From Umboniibacter marinipuniceus (GTDB lineage: Bacteria; Pseudomonadota; Gammaproteobacteria; Pseudomonadales; DSM-25080): 64,000 nt of DNA. Of this stretch, positions 1 through 9,006 are shown in pieces. The first letter of the stretch is position 1; each line of letters starts with the position of its first letter. The stretch covers positions 540,645 to 604,644 of the forward strand of contig NZ_REFJ01000001.1 in the NCBI RefSeq assembly GCF_003688415.1. The letters run 5' to 3'. The notes under the pieces are model-generated. The model did no database searches, was not told the origin of the DNA, and saw only the letters and a program-made list of their open reading frames with translations. Both the position numbers and the translations under genes were made by a program.

Positions 1-327
1 GTCAAAGGCTTTAGCATCAGCCTTGCCACGGAGTCGCGTTTACAGACAGAGAGAAATGCGAGCGATGATACGACGATCATGCCAATCAGCAATGACTGCA
101 GAGCGGTTAGATGCATACTTACTTATACCCCTAGTAGTGACCAAAATTGTTTTTATAGTCACCAGAGAATACTGTGTTGGTAGCGTCTTTGCACTCTTCG
201 CTTTCGATCTACTAGGAATAATGAGTTGAATTAGTCCATTAGGGCTAAGAATTATTGACGTAAAAACCGCTAAAATTGTGATCTAAGTGGTGTTTTTAAA
301 GGTAATTGGCTAAGTAGATAACGAATA
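1..327. other. No supported gene; upstream region
   Basis: I find no convincing coding sequence here. A 68-codon open frame at 23-229 has no clear ribosome-binding site and no recognisable family. The stretch is probably intergenic sequence leading into the regulated promoter at 328-380. Confidence 0.5.
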
Positions 328-371
328 TTCACGCTTTATTCACGTAGCGTTGACGCCCTCTTCACGGCGCT
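328..371 (+). promoter_or_regulatory. Four phased 11-bp direct repeats, probable response-regulator binding array
   Basis: Hexamers TTCACG, TTCACG, TTGACG and TTCACG begin at 328, 339, 350 and 361, exactly 11 bp apart. OmpR/PhoB-family regulators bind direct repeats with about this spacing on one face of the helix. A possible -10 (TTAATA, 375-380) follows at once, so the array would cover the -35 region, as in activator-dependent promoters. An OmpR-type regulator is encoded 1.6 kb downstream at 1943. That this regulator is the ligand is inference. Confidence 0.6.
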
Positions 372-408
372 TCGTTAATAGTGCAATCCTCACTTATAGG
401 GGGTTCTC

Positions 409-1860
409 ATGAAACAACAATTTACTTTTCCGAAAAAGCTATTAGCTACTGCGGTTATTGCTTCAATGGCAGTACTTAGCGGATGTAATGATGACGATGA
501 CGACGTTACGGATGTCGAAGTTGAGCTGGGTTCTGGAAGCATTCGTGTCATTCACGCCTCTCCTGACGCACCAGCAGTAAATGTGCTCGTAGATGGCGAA
601 GCAGCTATCAGTGAATTGGATTACGCGGAGAGCTCGGGTTTTGCTTCGCTATCCGTAGGCTTCTATGACTTGGCCGTGGAAGGCATTATCCCCGGTGGTA
701 ACGCTGAGGTCATCACCGTAGATGAGTTTGCGATTGCCGAAGACGATATGACTACCGTTATAGCCGTGGGCGCAGTGGCTGATATCGAACCATTGGTTGT
801 CGGCTCGTCAGAAACGATGCCAGAGGATGGGCAGGTAAGCTTGATGGTAACTCACGCTGCGCCGTTGGCGCCAGCAGTGGACATCTTCCTCACTGCTCCA
901 ACTGATGACATTACCAATATGTCACCAAATTTTAACTTTGAGTTTAAAGAGTCTGTCGATGTCGGCGCGGTTGCTGCTGGCGAAGTTCGTATTCGCGCTG
1001 CCGTAAACGGTACTGTGGTATTTGATTCAGGCACCGTTGATCTGTCAGGTTTTGCGGGTCAGAAATTACAGGTAACCGCCATTGCGGCCGAAAATCAGGT
1101 AGAGTCAGACGCTTCCCCGGTGAAGTTGTTGGTCGCTAACGACACTGATGCGGTAGAGATTCGCGACGCCGCGACGACAGCCGGTGCACGCGTAGTACAT
1201 GCCTCTCCGGACGCGGCTTCTGCAGCTGGTGGCCCCGTTGAAGTATGGGCTACGTCTGCGGCGCTTGGCGACATGCCAGCGGAGTTGATCGCGAGCTTTG
1301 ATTATACCGATATCTTCCCAGTGGCTGGTAACTACGCTGGAGTTCCTGGCGGTGACTACGTATTCGATGTCTCACCTGATGGTGCTGGTGTAGGTGGCTC
1401 AGTCTTCACCTCGGGTTCTGTCACGCTTGAAGCGGGAATGGAATATAGTGTTGTTGCGACAGGTCGGGTGACTTCGTCGCCGGCTTTCACTTTACTACCT
1501 ACAGGCGATGCGAATCGTGCTATTGCCACACAGGCTAGTGTAAAGGTGGTTCATGGCGCTCCGGCAGCGGGCGATGTAGATGTTTATGTAACCGCAGCGG
1601 GCGAGTACTCAGTGGTTCAGGTTGAGAGCCAAGCAGCGGGGGATCCGTTACTTGATGAGTTCGCCTTTGGCAGTATTACTGATTACGTAGCCGTAGCACC
1701 GGGCGCTTATGATATCCGTGTAGTGGCGGGTGGAATGGTAGCCATCAACCTAGAAGGAGTTCAGCTTGATGGCGGTAGCGTCTCTACGGTGATTGCTCGC
1801 GGTCCAGCGGAGCCAGCTGGTACTCCAACTGACTTTGGTGTTATTGTTCTTAGTAACTAG
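409..1860 (+). CDS. DUF4397 repeat lipoprotein
   Basis: Predicted surface or periplasmic lipoprotein of 483 residues. A type II signal peptide ends in the lipobox LSGC (Cys26), followed by an acidic run. Four DUF4397-type units start near residues 45, 142, 259 and 377; each opens with a variant of the motif VxHASPDAPxVxV. DUF4397 is a beta-sandwich domain of unknown function found in cell-envelope proteins. The start is ATG after a G-rich ribosome site (about 398-404). The gene lies behind the phased repeat array and ends before a terminator hairpin, so it is probably a single-gene unit controlled by the regulator encoded next to it. Ligand and role are unknown. Confidence 0.85.
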   Translation: MKQQFTFPKKLLATAVIASMAVLSGCNDDDDDVTDVEVELGSGSIRVIHASPDAPAVNVLVDGEAAISELDYAESSGFASLSVGFYDLAVEGIIPGGNAEVITVDEFAIAEDDMTTVIAVGAVADIEPLVVGSSETMPEDGQVSLMVTHAAPLAPAVDIFLTAPTDDITNMSPNFNFEFKESVDVGAVAAGEVRIRAAVNGTVVFDSGTVDLSGFAGQKLQVTAIAAENQVESDASPVKLLVANDTDAVEIRDAATTAGARVVHASPDAASAAGGPVEVWATSAALGDMPAELIASFDYTDIFPVAGNYAGVPGGDYVFDVSPDGAGVGGSVFTSGSVTLEAGMEYSVVATGRVTSSPAFTLLPTGDANRAIATQASVKVVHGAPAAGDVDVYVTAAGEYSVVQVESQAAGDPLLDEFAFGSITDYVAVAPGAYDIRVVAGGMVAINLEGVQLDGGSVSTVIARGPAEPAGTPTDFGVIVLSN

Positions 1861-1893
1861 TAGAACGTTTTAACTCATCGTAAAACTGATAAC

Positions 1894-1921
1894 ACGGCTG
1901 AGGCGTCTTCGTCTCAGCCGT
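1894..1921 (+). terminator. Probable intrinsic terminator after the DUF4397 gene
   Basis: Nine-bp stem ACGGCTGAG / CTCAGCCGT with a 10-nt loop, followed by a T-rich TTGTTGT. It separates the lipoprotein gene from the two-component genes. The U-tract is weak. Confidence 0.6.
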
Positions 1922-1942
1922 TGTTGTAACGGTCGGAAAATT

Positions 1943-2635
1943 ATGTCGCAACGTAAACGATTGCTTGTTATCGAAGATCATCAGGACATTGCTGAGATGA
2001 TCGTGGACTATATGTCCGCGAAGGGATTTGCCGTCGACTTTGCTGCCGATGGGGTAACCGGTCTTCACTTGGCTGTTACGCAAGAATTTGAAGTGATCAT
2101 TTTGGACCTGTCGCTACCAGGGCTTAATGGGATAGAACTGTGCACGCAGCTGCGCAAGGTAGCTAAAAAGAGTACACCAGTCATTATGTTAACGGCGCGT
2201 GATTCGCTTGACGACAAAATTCTTGGCTTTGAGGTGGGCGCAGATGACTATCTGGTAAAACCTTTCGCGATGCGTGAACTCGAAGTTCGGGTCAATGCGC
2301 TGTCCCGCAGACTGGGGCCAGAGGCAACTAGTGAGGTGTTACGATGTGCCGATGTTTACTTCGACCTGGAGCAAATGACCGTAACCCGCAACGGCAAGGC
2401 TATTGGACTGACACCAACGGGCTATCAAATTTTGGCTAGCCTACTTCGAGCGTCTCCAGCTTATGTTAGTCGTGAAACATTGGAGAGAGAGCTCTGGGGT
2501 GAGGACCGACCAGATAGCGATGCGTTGCGCTCGCATATTTACGCACTTCGAAAAGTGTTAGATCGTCCCTACGAAGACAAACTCATCCAACATAGTACGG
2601 CAGGAGGTTATCGCATTGTTGATCCGACAACCTAA
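1943..2635 (+). CDS. OmpR-family response regulator
   Basis: DNA-binding response regulator of 230 residues. The receiver domain (about 7-120) has the acidic pair Glu11-Asp12, phospho-acceptor Asp55 in LDLSLPG, and Lys106 in the VKPF motif. A winged-helix effector domain follows (about 130-227) and ends in the usual HIYALRKVLD and GGYR motifs. It should be phosphorylated by the kinase encoded immediately downstream, whose start lies inside this gene. The phased repeats at 328-371 are a plausible target. The signal sensed by the pair is not evident. Confidence 0.93.
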   Translation: MSQRKRLLVIEDHQDIAEMIVDYMSAKGFAVDFAADGVTGLHLAVTQEFEVIILDLSLPGLNGIELCTQLRKVAKKSTPVIMLTARDSLDDKILGFEVGADDYLVKPFAMRELEVRVNALSRRLGPEATSEVLRCADVYFDLEQMTVTRNGKAIGLTPTGYQILASLLRASPAYVSRETLERELWGEDRPDSDALRSHIYALRKVLDRPYEDKLIQHSTAGGYRIVDPTT

Positions 2636-3896
2636 ATCACTAGGTAAACGACTCTTTATCAACTTTATCCTTCAAGCTGGGGTCATTTCCTTAGCGGCGT
2701 TGATGGGGCTGTGGGTGACTAATTGGTTGTTGTCCAACGTACTAGTTGAAGAGGCGCTGAAACGTGAATCCGCGCATTATTGGGCGCTGTTGGAAGAGTC
2801 ACCTAACGCACCCATGGCGAATTCGCTTAATCTTACCGGTTACTTACTCCCGCGCGATGAGCGGCAAATTCCACCCGGTGTGATCACTGAACTGGAAGGT
2901 TACCATGAACTCGGCGGTGGGAGTTTTAATGCCGTTTTCCTCGAGCAGCGAGGTGAGCAACGCTTAGTGTTGCTATTCAATCGTTCGGGTGTTGATGGGC
3001 TAATCGCGCTTTATGGAATTCTGCCGTTGGCCTGCGTGTTACTGGTCTTATACCTCGCTTTATGGGCTTCCTACTTGCTGGCTCGGCGAACAATTTCACC
3101 TACCCAAGCGCTCGCTAATGCGGTGGCTAAGCTTGATCCAAAAAGACCAAATTCGGAGAGTATTTCAGCGGCTGAGTTACCCAATTATGCGGATCAAGAG
3201 GTCCTACAACTAGCCGAGACACTGTCTAGGTTTATTGACCGTAACGAACGCTTTATCCAACGAGAAAGCGCCTTTACTCGAGATGCTAGCCATGAATTAA
3301 GAACCCCTATTACGGTTATTTCAATGGCGGTTGATATGCTTCGTAGCACCACCGAGATCACCCCCATCCAAGCTCGTCACGTTGATCGTATTGATCGTGC
3401 TTGCGTAGATATGGAAGAACTTACCGACGCCTTCCTCATGTTGGCAAGAGAACGAGAAACGAACACTGAATATCAAACCGTCAGCGTCAACGAGCTGGTA
3501 GATGAGATAGCTCGGACCTTTCAGGAGATTCGCGGCAGTGAAAACCTGATAGTGAGTGTACGTCACCAACAGCAGCTAGTGATCAATTCATCTCGCACGG
3601 CGGTAAAAATTGTCCTCTCCAATTTGGTGAAGAACGCGGTTAACTATACCGAGGCTGGCGCCGTCACAATCGTAATAGAAGATAATGCTGTGAGTGTCAT
3701 TGACACGGGTGCAGGAATAAGTGAAGCAAAACTGCCCGGTCTCTTTGACCCGTGGAAAGCGGAGAGCGAGAATTCTCGCTCGGGCTTTGGTGTTGGGCTA
3801 TCTATTGTTAAGCGCCTCTGCGATCAGTTTGGCTGGAGCATTAACGTTGCGAGCGAGAAAGAGGCTGGCACCACCATTGTGGTGAAGTTCCTCTGA
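2616..3896 (+). CDS. Sensor histidine kinase, partner of the upstream regulator
   Basis: Membrane-bound kinase of 426 residues. TM1 (about 13-36) and TM2 (about 127-155) flank a periplasmic sensor of about 90 residues. A linker leads to the HisKA domain with His226 in SHELRTP, then an HATPase domain with the N-box NLVKNAVNY and the G1 motif DTGAGI. The start is an unusual TTG at 2616, 20 bases inside the regulator gene, preceded by a strong AGGAGG at the right distance. The two genes are therefore translationally coupled. The periplasmic domain is not one I recognise. Confidence 0.9.
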   Translation: MLIRQPKSLGKRLFINFILQAGVISLAALMGLWVTNWLLSNVLVEEALKRESAHYWALLEESPNAPMANSLNLTGYLLPRDERQIPPGVITELEGYHELGGGSFNAVFLEQRGEQRLVLLFNRSGVDGLIALYGILPLACVLLVLYLALWASYLLARRTISPTQALANAVAKLDPKRPNSESISAAELPNYADQEVLQLAETLSRFIDRNERFIQRESAFTRDASHELRTPITVISMAVDMLRSTTEITPIQARHVDRIDRACVDMEELTDAFLMLARERETNTEYQTVSVNELVDEIARTFQEIRGSENLIVSVRHQQQLVINSSRTAVKIVLSNLVKNAVNYTEAGAVTIVIEDNAVSVIDTGAGISEAKLPGLFDPWKAESENSRSGFGVGLSIVKRLCDQFGWSINVASEKEAGTTIVVKFL

Positions 3897-3900
3897 TCAG

Positions 3901-5850
3901 CTACCAGCGCCAGTCAATGCCCACCGAGGCCGTTCTTGGTCGTCCTGGTAAATACCGTTCATTGCCAAAAGCGTAGTCCGCTCTGTTTGCGTAGCGAGTA
4001 TCTAAGAGGTTTTCAACACCCAGCGATACTTGGATGTCAGCATGAATTTGGTAGTCAGCGGAGGCGGACCAAAGTTGGTGACCGTCATACTCATGCTGAT
4101 TACTTGCGTCCATGTAGTAAGCGCCAACTAACTGCCACTGCATTGCAGTTGATAAAGCATCGTTGATGCGCCAGCTTAAACGTTGGCTTGCTAGCCACTC
4201 TGGCGCGGTATCCACCTGATTGCCGGAGACAATGCTCTCGGTGGTATTTGGACCACCGCTGATTGCTCGAGTGAACGCGTAGGTATGGTTCGCATAACTC
4301 ATACTTCCAGTCCACAGTAGTCCCTCTGTAAACTGCCAGTTACCTTCTAGCTCAAGGCCAAGGTGTTCGGTTTCACCATTGGCTTCGCTAAATCCATTGG
4401 CATCGCGAAAAAATACCCCGCGCTTGCGCATGGCAAATGTAGTTGCTGCGAGCGATAAATCAGCGAGGTTATAGCGCCAGCCAAACTCGACACTGTCTAT
4501 GACCTCTTTGCCAGCACTGCCTCCGGTTTGATTGATCTGTAGTCGATAAAGATCACTGGCCTGCGGTGCTCGTGCCCCTCTTGCGACGCGGAACCAAAGG
4601 TTTTGTTCCGTGTTGAGGCGATAATTTACGCGTAACTTGGGCATAAACAGCTCAAACTTATCTGCACTGTCTTCGGGCCGGTAAAAACGCCCATCAACCC
4701 CGGATGTCATGAAGTTCTCGTAGTCATAGCGACTGGCTTCATAGCGCATACCGATCAGCCAATCTAAACGCTCCTTGTGCGTAGCGCTCAACTGAAAGAA
4801 ATAGCCTAGTGTGGTGGTGTCTACTTGGTAGTCGTAGTGCATCCCTTGCGTATATGAAAAAACGTCTGGGATTAACTGTTCTTCGCGAAGCGAGCCGCGG
4901 GTAGCGTCGATATCGATGCCACTATGAAAGGTGGTTGAGCCAGCCTCAGCGCGGTAGTTTGACATAAAGCCAACGCTTTGCTGTTTAGCGTTTTCTATGG
5001 CTTGGCTGGGCAGGAAGTGCATGAGTAACTCACTCTCTACTTCGCGATAATAAGGTGTCACTGAAAAGCCTGAATTGCCGAGGGTTAGCTGGCTACGTAC
5101 ACGAAATCCGTCCACTTCCCGGTAGGCATCTGGGTTGGGGTTGGTATAAATCAAGTTGTCATCTTTGTAAGCGTCAGCGCCAAAGATAAAGCCGGCCGTT
5201 TGTTGATCGAGGGAGTGTGCGGCGAGACTAGCTTCCATCTCATAGTTATCAGAATTCAACGTACCGCCAATAAGCGCTTTGGCTTGATGGGCGCCGGTAC
5301 TATCGCGCCAACCTTCATCATTTAAGCCGTAGGCCTTCAGGAAACCAGATTCGCTACTCATTCGAGCTCGAATGGATGACGAAGAGTCACTATAGCTTAC
5401 GGAGAACTGTTGGCCGCTTGGCTGTTCGTTGCGCACATTAATTACGCCATGGATAGCGTTAGATCCATAGGCCGCACTGCCTGGTCCACGCCAGACCTCA
5501 ATGCCATCGGCTAATTCCCAGCTTGATTCTAACATGGCATTAACGTTGCCAAACGCTGCAGCGCGCAGAGCTAAGCCGTCCTCGAGGTAGAGAAAGCTGC
5601 CTTGCCCGGCTCCAGAAGTGAGAACTGGCGAGCGAATTGCAGTGAGGTGCTGTTGGCCATTCGTATTCTGTAGATTTACCCCAGCGGCTTGGTTCAATAT
5701 CTGGTCTATTCGTGTAGTAGCTCCAGCATTAAGTGCCTCGCCCTGCAATACGGAAACCGAGGCGGCGAGTTCAGCGAGCGGTTCGCCATTTCGATTTCCA
5801 GTGATAACGACTTCTTCAATCGCAGCGGTCAGTAATAACAGATTAATCAT
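3901..5850 (-). CDS. TonB-dependent outer-membrane receptor
   Basis: Receptor of 649 residues. A TonB-box-like stretch (EEVVITG) near the N terminus is followed by a plug domain with typical motifs (RIDQILNQAAGVN, WRGPGSAAYGSNAIHGVINV) and a long beta-barrel ending in an aromatic residue (Trp). The substrate is unknown. The start is odd: ATG lies one codon after the stop of the sugar dehydrogenase gene and in the same frame, and the signal peptide would be only about ten residues with no basic n-region. Translation probably depends on re-initiation from the upstream gene. Co-transcription with a PQQ-type dehydrogenase hints at sugar- or cofactor-linked uptake, which is inference. Confidence 0.87.
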   Translation of the reverse strand: MINLLLLTAAIEEVVITGNRNGEPLAELAASVSVLQGEALNAGATTRIDQILNQAAGVNLQNTNGQQHLTAIRSPVLTSGAGQGSFLYLEDGLALRAAAFGNVNAMLESSWELADGIEVWRGPGSAAYGSNAIHGVINVRNEQPSGQQFSVSYSDSSSSIRARMSSESGFLKAYGLNDEGWRDSTGAHQAKALIGGTLNSDNYEMEASLAAHSLDQQTAGFIFGADAYKDDNLIYTNPNPDAYREVDGFRVRSQLTLGNSGFSVTPYYREVESELLMHFLPSQAIENAKQQSVGFMSNYRAEAGSTTFHSGIDIDATRGSLREEQLIPDVFSYTQGMHYDYQVDTTTLGYFFQLSATHKERLDWLIGMRYEASRYDYENFMTSGVDGRFYRPEDSADKFELFMPKLRVNYRLNTEQNLWFRVARGARAPQASDLYRLQINQTGGSAGKEVIDSVEFGWRYNLADLSLAATTFAMRKRGVFFRDANGFSEANGETEHLGLELEGNWQFTEGLLWTGSMSYANHTYAFTRAISGGPNTTESIVSGNQVDTAPEWLASQRLSWRINDALSTAMQWQLVGAYYMDASNQHEYDGHQLWSASADYQIHADIQVSLGVENLLDTRYANRADYAFGNERYLPGRPRTASVGIDWRW

Positions 5851-5853
5851 GAG

Positions 5854-6984
5854 TTACTGCGCCGGCGTCAGGCGAAGAATGCTTCCTTCGCTTGAGTCAG
5901 TTAGTACATAAATGGCACCATCGGGGCCTTGGCGAACATCGCGGAAACGTGCTTCACGCTCGGTGAGAAGACGATGCTGACCAACCACCTGACCATTCTC
6001 CATGTCTACATGGCGAACCTCTTTGCCCGCTAATGCGGCAATCAAAAAGTCACCATCCCAGGCGCTAAACTGAGAATTTTGAAGTTGTGCAAAGCCAGCA
6101 GGGGCTATAGACGGAACGTAGTAGAACATGGGTTGTTCCATGCCATCCAACTCAGTATAGGGGGTGATCTGGGCGCCAGAATATTCCGTGCCGTAAGTGA
6201 TAGCCGGCCAGCCGTAGTTCAGCGCAGCTTCAATCACATTGATTTCGTCACCACCTTTGGGGCCATGTTCATGGACATACAATACGTTGGTATTGGTATC
6301 AAAGACAATTCCCTGTGGATTGCGATGACCGTAGCTCCAAATCTCTGCCCGCGCGTCGTCACGACCAACAAATGGATTGTCGGCAGGAATCGAGCCGTCG
6401 GCATTGATGCGAATAATCTTCCCCATGAGACTATTTAGCTGCTGAGAATGTTCTCGGTAGTTGTAACCTTCACCCGTGCCGAAGACTAACGTGCCGTCCG
6501 GGAGGAAGGTCATTCGTCCGCCGTAATGTGCACCCCCTGATTTAAGGGGGCTTACGGTAAACAGTATCTCTAGATCCGTTAATGCGTTGCCAACCAGCTT
6601 CGCCCGCGCAACACGCAGTCCGTTTTCATCGTTGGAGCCCCAAGCATAGCTAAGGTAAACCCACTGATTAGCGGCGAAGTTGGGGTGGGGGAGTGCTTCG
6701 AAAAAGCCTGCTTGGCTCTTGACGAACGCTTCGGGAACACCCTCAAGCGCGACGCGGTTTTTGCCATCTTTGCTCACCAACTGAATAGTGCCGCTTCGCT
6801 CAGCGACCAACATCGCGCCGCCGGGCAGGAAGCTAAGTCCCCAAGGCTGATTGAAGCCTTCGGCCAGCTCTTCAACATCGTAATTGGCGATAGTCGGTAC
6901 GTCACTGGGCGCCGGCGATAGCTGTGGTTGGGCGAGCGCGGCGGTGGTAATTACCCACGTAGAAAGAATAAATTGGCGTAGCAT
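5854..6984 (-). CDS. PQQ-dependent aldose sugar dehydrogenase (YliI/GSDH family)
   Basis: Periplasmic quinoprotein of 376 residues with a signal peptide ending in AALAQ. It has the family motifs GLSFLPGG, GGAHYGGRMTFLPDG, YGHRNPQG (catalytic and cofactor-contacting region) and HEHGPKGGDE. Family members are six-bladed beta-propellers that oxidise the C1 of aldoses with PQQ and pass electrons to the respiratory chain. No PQQ biosynthesis genes are seen in the window, so PQQ must come from elsewhere in the genome or from the environment. It is the first gene of a pair with the TonB receptor. Confidence 0.9.
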   Translation of the reverse strand: MLRQFILSTWVITTAALAQPQLSPAPSDVPTIANYDVEELAEGFNQPWGLSFLPGGAMLVAERSGTIQLVSKDGKNRVALEGVPEAFVKSQAGFFEALPHPNFAANQWVYLSYAWGSNDENGLRVARAKLVGNALTDLEILFTVSPLKSGGAHYGGRMTFLPDGTLVFGTGEGYNYREHSQQLNSLMGKIIRINADGSIPADNPFVGRDDARAEIWSYGHRNPQGIVFDTNTNVLYVHEHGPKGGDEINVIEAALNYGWPAITYGTEYSGAQITPYTELDGMEQPMFYYVPSIAPAGFAQLQNSQFSAWDGDFLIAALAGKEVRHVDMENGQVVGQHRLLTEREARFRDVRQGPDGAIYVLTDSSEGSILRLTPAQ

Positions 6985-7105
6985 GGTGTTATCCCCTTAT
7001 CAATTCGCTAGGTTGAGGCCAGATAATTTGGATTGGCCTAAACATGGTTTTTTAGCGTAGAGTATTCAATTCATTAATTATTTTATGTGTAGAGCTTAAT
7101 AGAAT

Positions 7106-7552
7106 ATGCCTAATCGACAAACGCTTTTTGCATTTTTAACGAGTACCCTGGTGACCTTCATCCTAGCCTCGCTATTTAATACACAGTTTGTCATTGCTGG
7201 CCTCGAGTCCGTTAATGTAGTGGTTCCGTTTAGCGATCGCGCTAGGATGTCATGGTTAGACCTTCAAGGCTTAGCGTTTACCTACGGCATAGTCATCTTG
7301 ATTGGTTTACTCTTGGCCTTTTGGTTTATGTCTTTTGTGAACCGCTTCAAAGCGCTTCCCAAACTTTGGTTTCCCCTCGGCGGCGCGATTGCCTTTATAG
7401 TGATGATTGCCGCGATGGAACCATTACTTGGTGTGACCTTAATTACGGGTGCCAGAACGCTATTAGGTTGGGCTGCCCAGTGCGCCGCGGGAGCACTAGG
7501 CGGCTTGGTTTTCAGTTATCTTAACACCCCAGCCGCAACAGTTACTGACTAA
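7106..7552 (+). CDS. Small integral membrane protein, function unknown
   Basis: 148 residues with four predicted transmembrane helices (about 6-32, 50-75, 88-110 and 118-142). I do not recognise the family. The gene is divergent from the sugar dehydrogenase across a 121-bp A/T-rich spacer that probably holds both promoters. Its 3' end overlaps the convergent methionine sulfoxide reductase gene by 4 bp. No catalytic motif is visible. Confidence 0.6.
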   Translation: MPNRQTLFAFLTSTLVTFILASLFNTQFVIAGLESVNVVVPFSDRARMSWLDLQGLAFTYGIVILIGLLLAFWFMSFVNRFKALPKLWFPLGGAIAFIVMIAAMEPLLGVTLITGARTLLGWAAQCAAGALGGLVFSYLNTPAATVTD

Positions 7553-8802
7553 CGGGGCACGAACTCCAGCACGGTGGCGTTGATGCAATATCGCAACTGG
7601 CCGTTGGGGCCGTCGTCAAAAACGTGTCCTAAATGAATGCCGGTTGAAGCCGAGCGCAATTCAGTCCGTTGCATGCCATAGCGATTATCGGTGTGTTCGG
7701 TCACCGCACCATCAACGGGTTTAGTGAATGACAACCAACCGGTAGCAGAATTGAATCGATCTCGGGTGTCAAAGAGTGGGGCGCCGGAAAGGGTATCCAC
7801 GAACTGTCCATCAGGGGTATTTTTGAAAAGATCGTAAGCTTTGCAGAACGCGGCATCCGTCCCTTCATTGAAGGCCACGTTGAAGGCTTCACTCTGACCT
7901 AGCTTAAAGGCGCCAAGGGCTCGATAGAAATCCTCCTCTCCCAAAAAACCTTGATGAGCAAACACTTCGCTGCCGTCCTCCAAAAAGAGTATGGTAGGAG
8001 TGGCCCAGGTGGGAGTGTTAATGCTTAGCCCATCAAGTTGGTGGGCGAAGCGGAAGGTCATTGGGATACTACCTTGGTAATCGTTTGCCACTTCGGTCTT
8101 AAATTTCTCGCAATATGGACAGTAAAACTCAGCATCAATCACTACAATGTGTTTGCCGCTGAGCAGTGCCTCATTGTCTACTAACTCTGTGGTATTGCCA
8201 CTAAAACGAACGCCGGTGCTGTGATCAGGACAGTAGCCCTCGGGATTCTTCGCCAGATAGTCTTGGTGGTATTCCTCCGCTGAATAGAAGCTTTCTAGCG
8301 GTTTAATCTGCGTGGTTATCTCGCCATAACCGGCATTAGTGAGCAGCGCTTGATATTCCTGGGTTAATCTCTGAGCAACGGTGCTTTGTAGCGGTGTGGT
8401 GGTGAGGATAATAGAGCGATACTGGGTGCCAATATCATTGCCTTGGCGATTTCCTTGGGTGGGATCATGTTGTTCGTAAAAGGCTTTAATTAATGCTTCA
8501 ACAGAAATAGCATTGGCATTGAATCTAAGCTTAACTACCTCGGCATGGTTGTTGGGGTTAAATCGATTACTCGCTTGGGTGATAGTTCGGTAATTAGGTG
8601 CTACCTGGCCGTCGGCGTAGCCGGACTCAGCATCTAATACCCCAGGCATCGCTTCGTAGCGCTTCTCGACACCCCAAAAGCAGCCTGCACCCAGCACGAT
8701 AGTTTGGATGTTCTCGGTGGCTTCTGCCGAGGCAGGGGTTTGAGCATGAGCCACTATTGAGGTAGCTAATCCAATGAGCAGTAAGCATTTTTTCAACAGC
8801 AT
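7549..8802 (-). CDS. msrAB: Exported MsrA / thioredoxin-like / MsrB methionine sulfoxide reductase
   Basis: Periplasmic repair enzyme of 417 residues that should reduce both S- and R-methionine sulfoxide. A signal peptide (1-20, ending AHA) is followed by MsrA (about 33-200; catalytic Cys41 in GCFWG, likely recycling Cys191), a thioredoxin-fold segment (about 215-310; CPYC at 228-231 and cis-Pro in ATPT), then MsrB (about 320-417; catalytic Cys406 in RYCINA). MsrB lacks the zinc CxxC pairs; Cys320 is a possible recycling residue. In Neisseria PilB the order is Trx-MsrA-MsrB, so the central position here is unusual. I chose the start at 8802 over 8868 because AAGGAGA and the signal peptide fit. 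Confidence 0.9.
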   Translation of the reverse strand: MLLKKCLLLIGLATSIVAHAQTPASAEATENIQTIVLGAGCFWGVEKRYEAMPGVLDAESGYADGQVAPNYRTITQASNRFNPNNHAEVVKLRFNANAISVEALIKAFYEQHDPTQGNRQGNDIGTQYRSIILTTTPLQSTVAQRLTQEYQALLTNAGYGEITTQIKPLESFYSAEEYHQDYLAKNPEGYCPDHSTGVRFSGNTTELVDNEALLSGKHIVVIDAEFYCPYCEKFKTEVANDYQGSIPMTFRFAHQLDGLSINTPTWATPTILFLEDGSEVFAHQGFLGEEDFYRALGAFKLGQSEAFNVAFNEGTDAAFCKAYDLFKNTPDGQFVDTLSGAPLFDTRDRFNSATGWLSFTKPVDGAVTEHTDNRYGMQRTELRSASTGIHLGHVFDDGPNGQLRYCINATVLEFVPR

Positions 8803-9006
8803 GATAATCTCCTTGTACAGCCATAATACGTAGCCCCAGCGTAGATTCGCTACGGTAATTTCCACCACGTAAATACCGTATTCTCAGCGGTCGCTGGCAA
8901 TGAAAAGCAATCAACATGAACCAACGAAAATAGGCGTCATTCACCATAAAAATTCGTCGAATTGTTTTCAGTGGTTCACTCTCTTAGTAAACAAGGAGAA
9001 CTTGCC

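Noticed and set aside
23-229. 68-codon open frame at the window start
   Set aside because: No ribosome site, no family, and common shadow-frame length.
8803-8868. Longer N terminus of the Msr protein
   Set aside because: The 22 extra codons would precede a clear signal peptide and would bury the ribosome site AAGGAGA.
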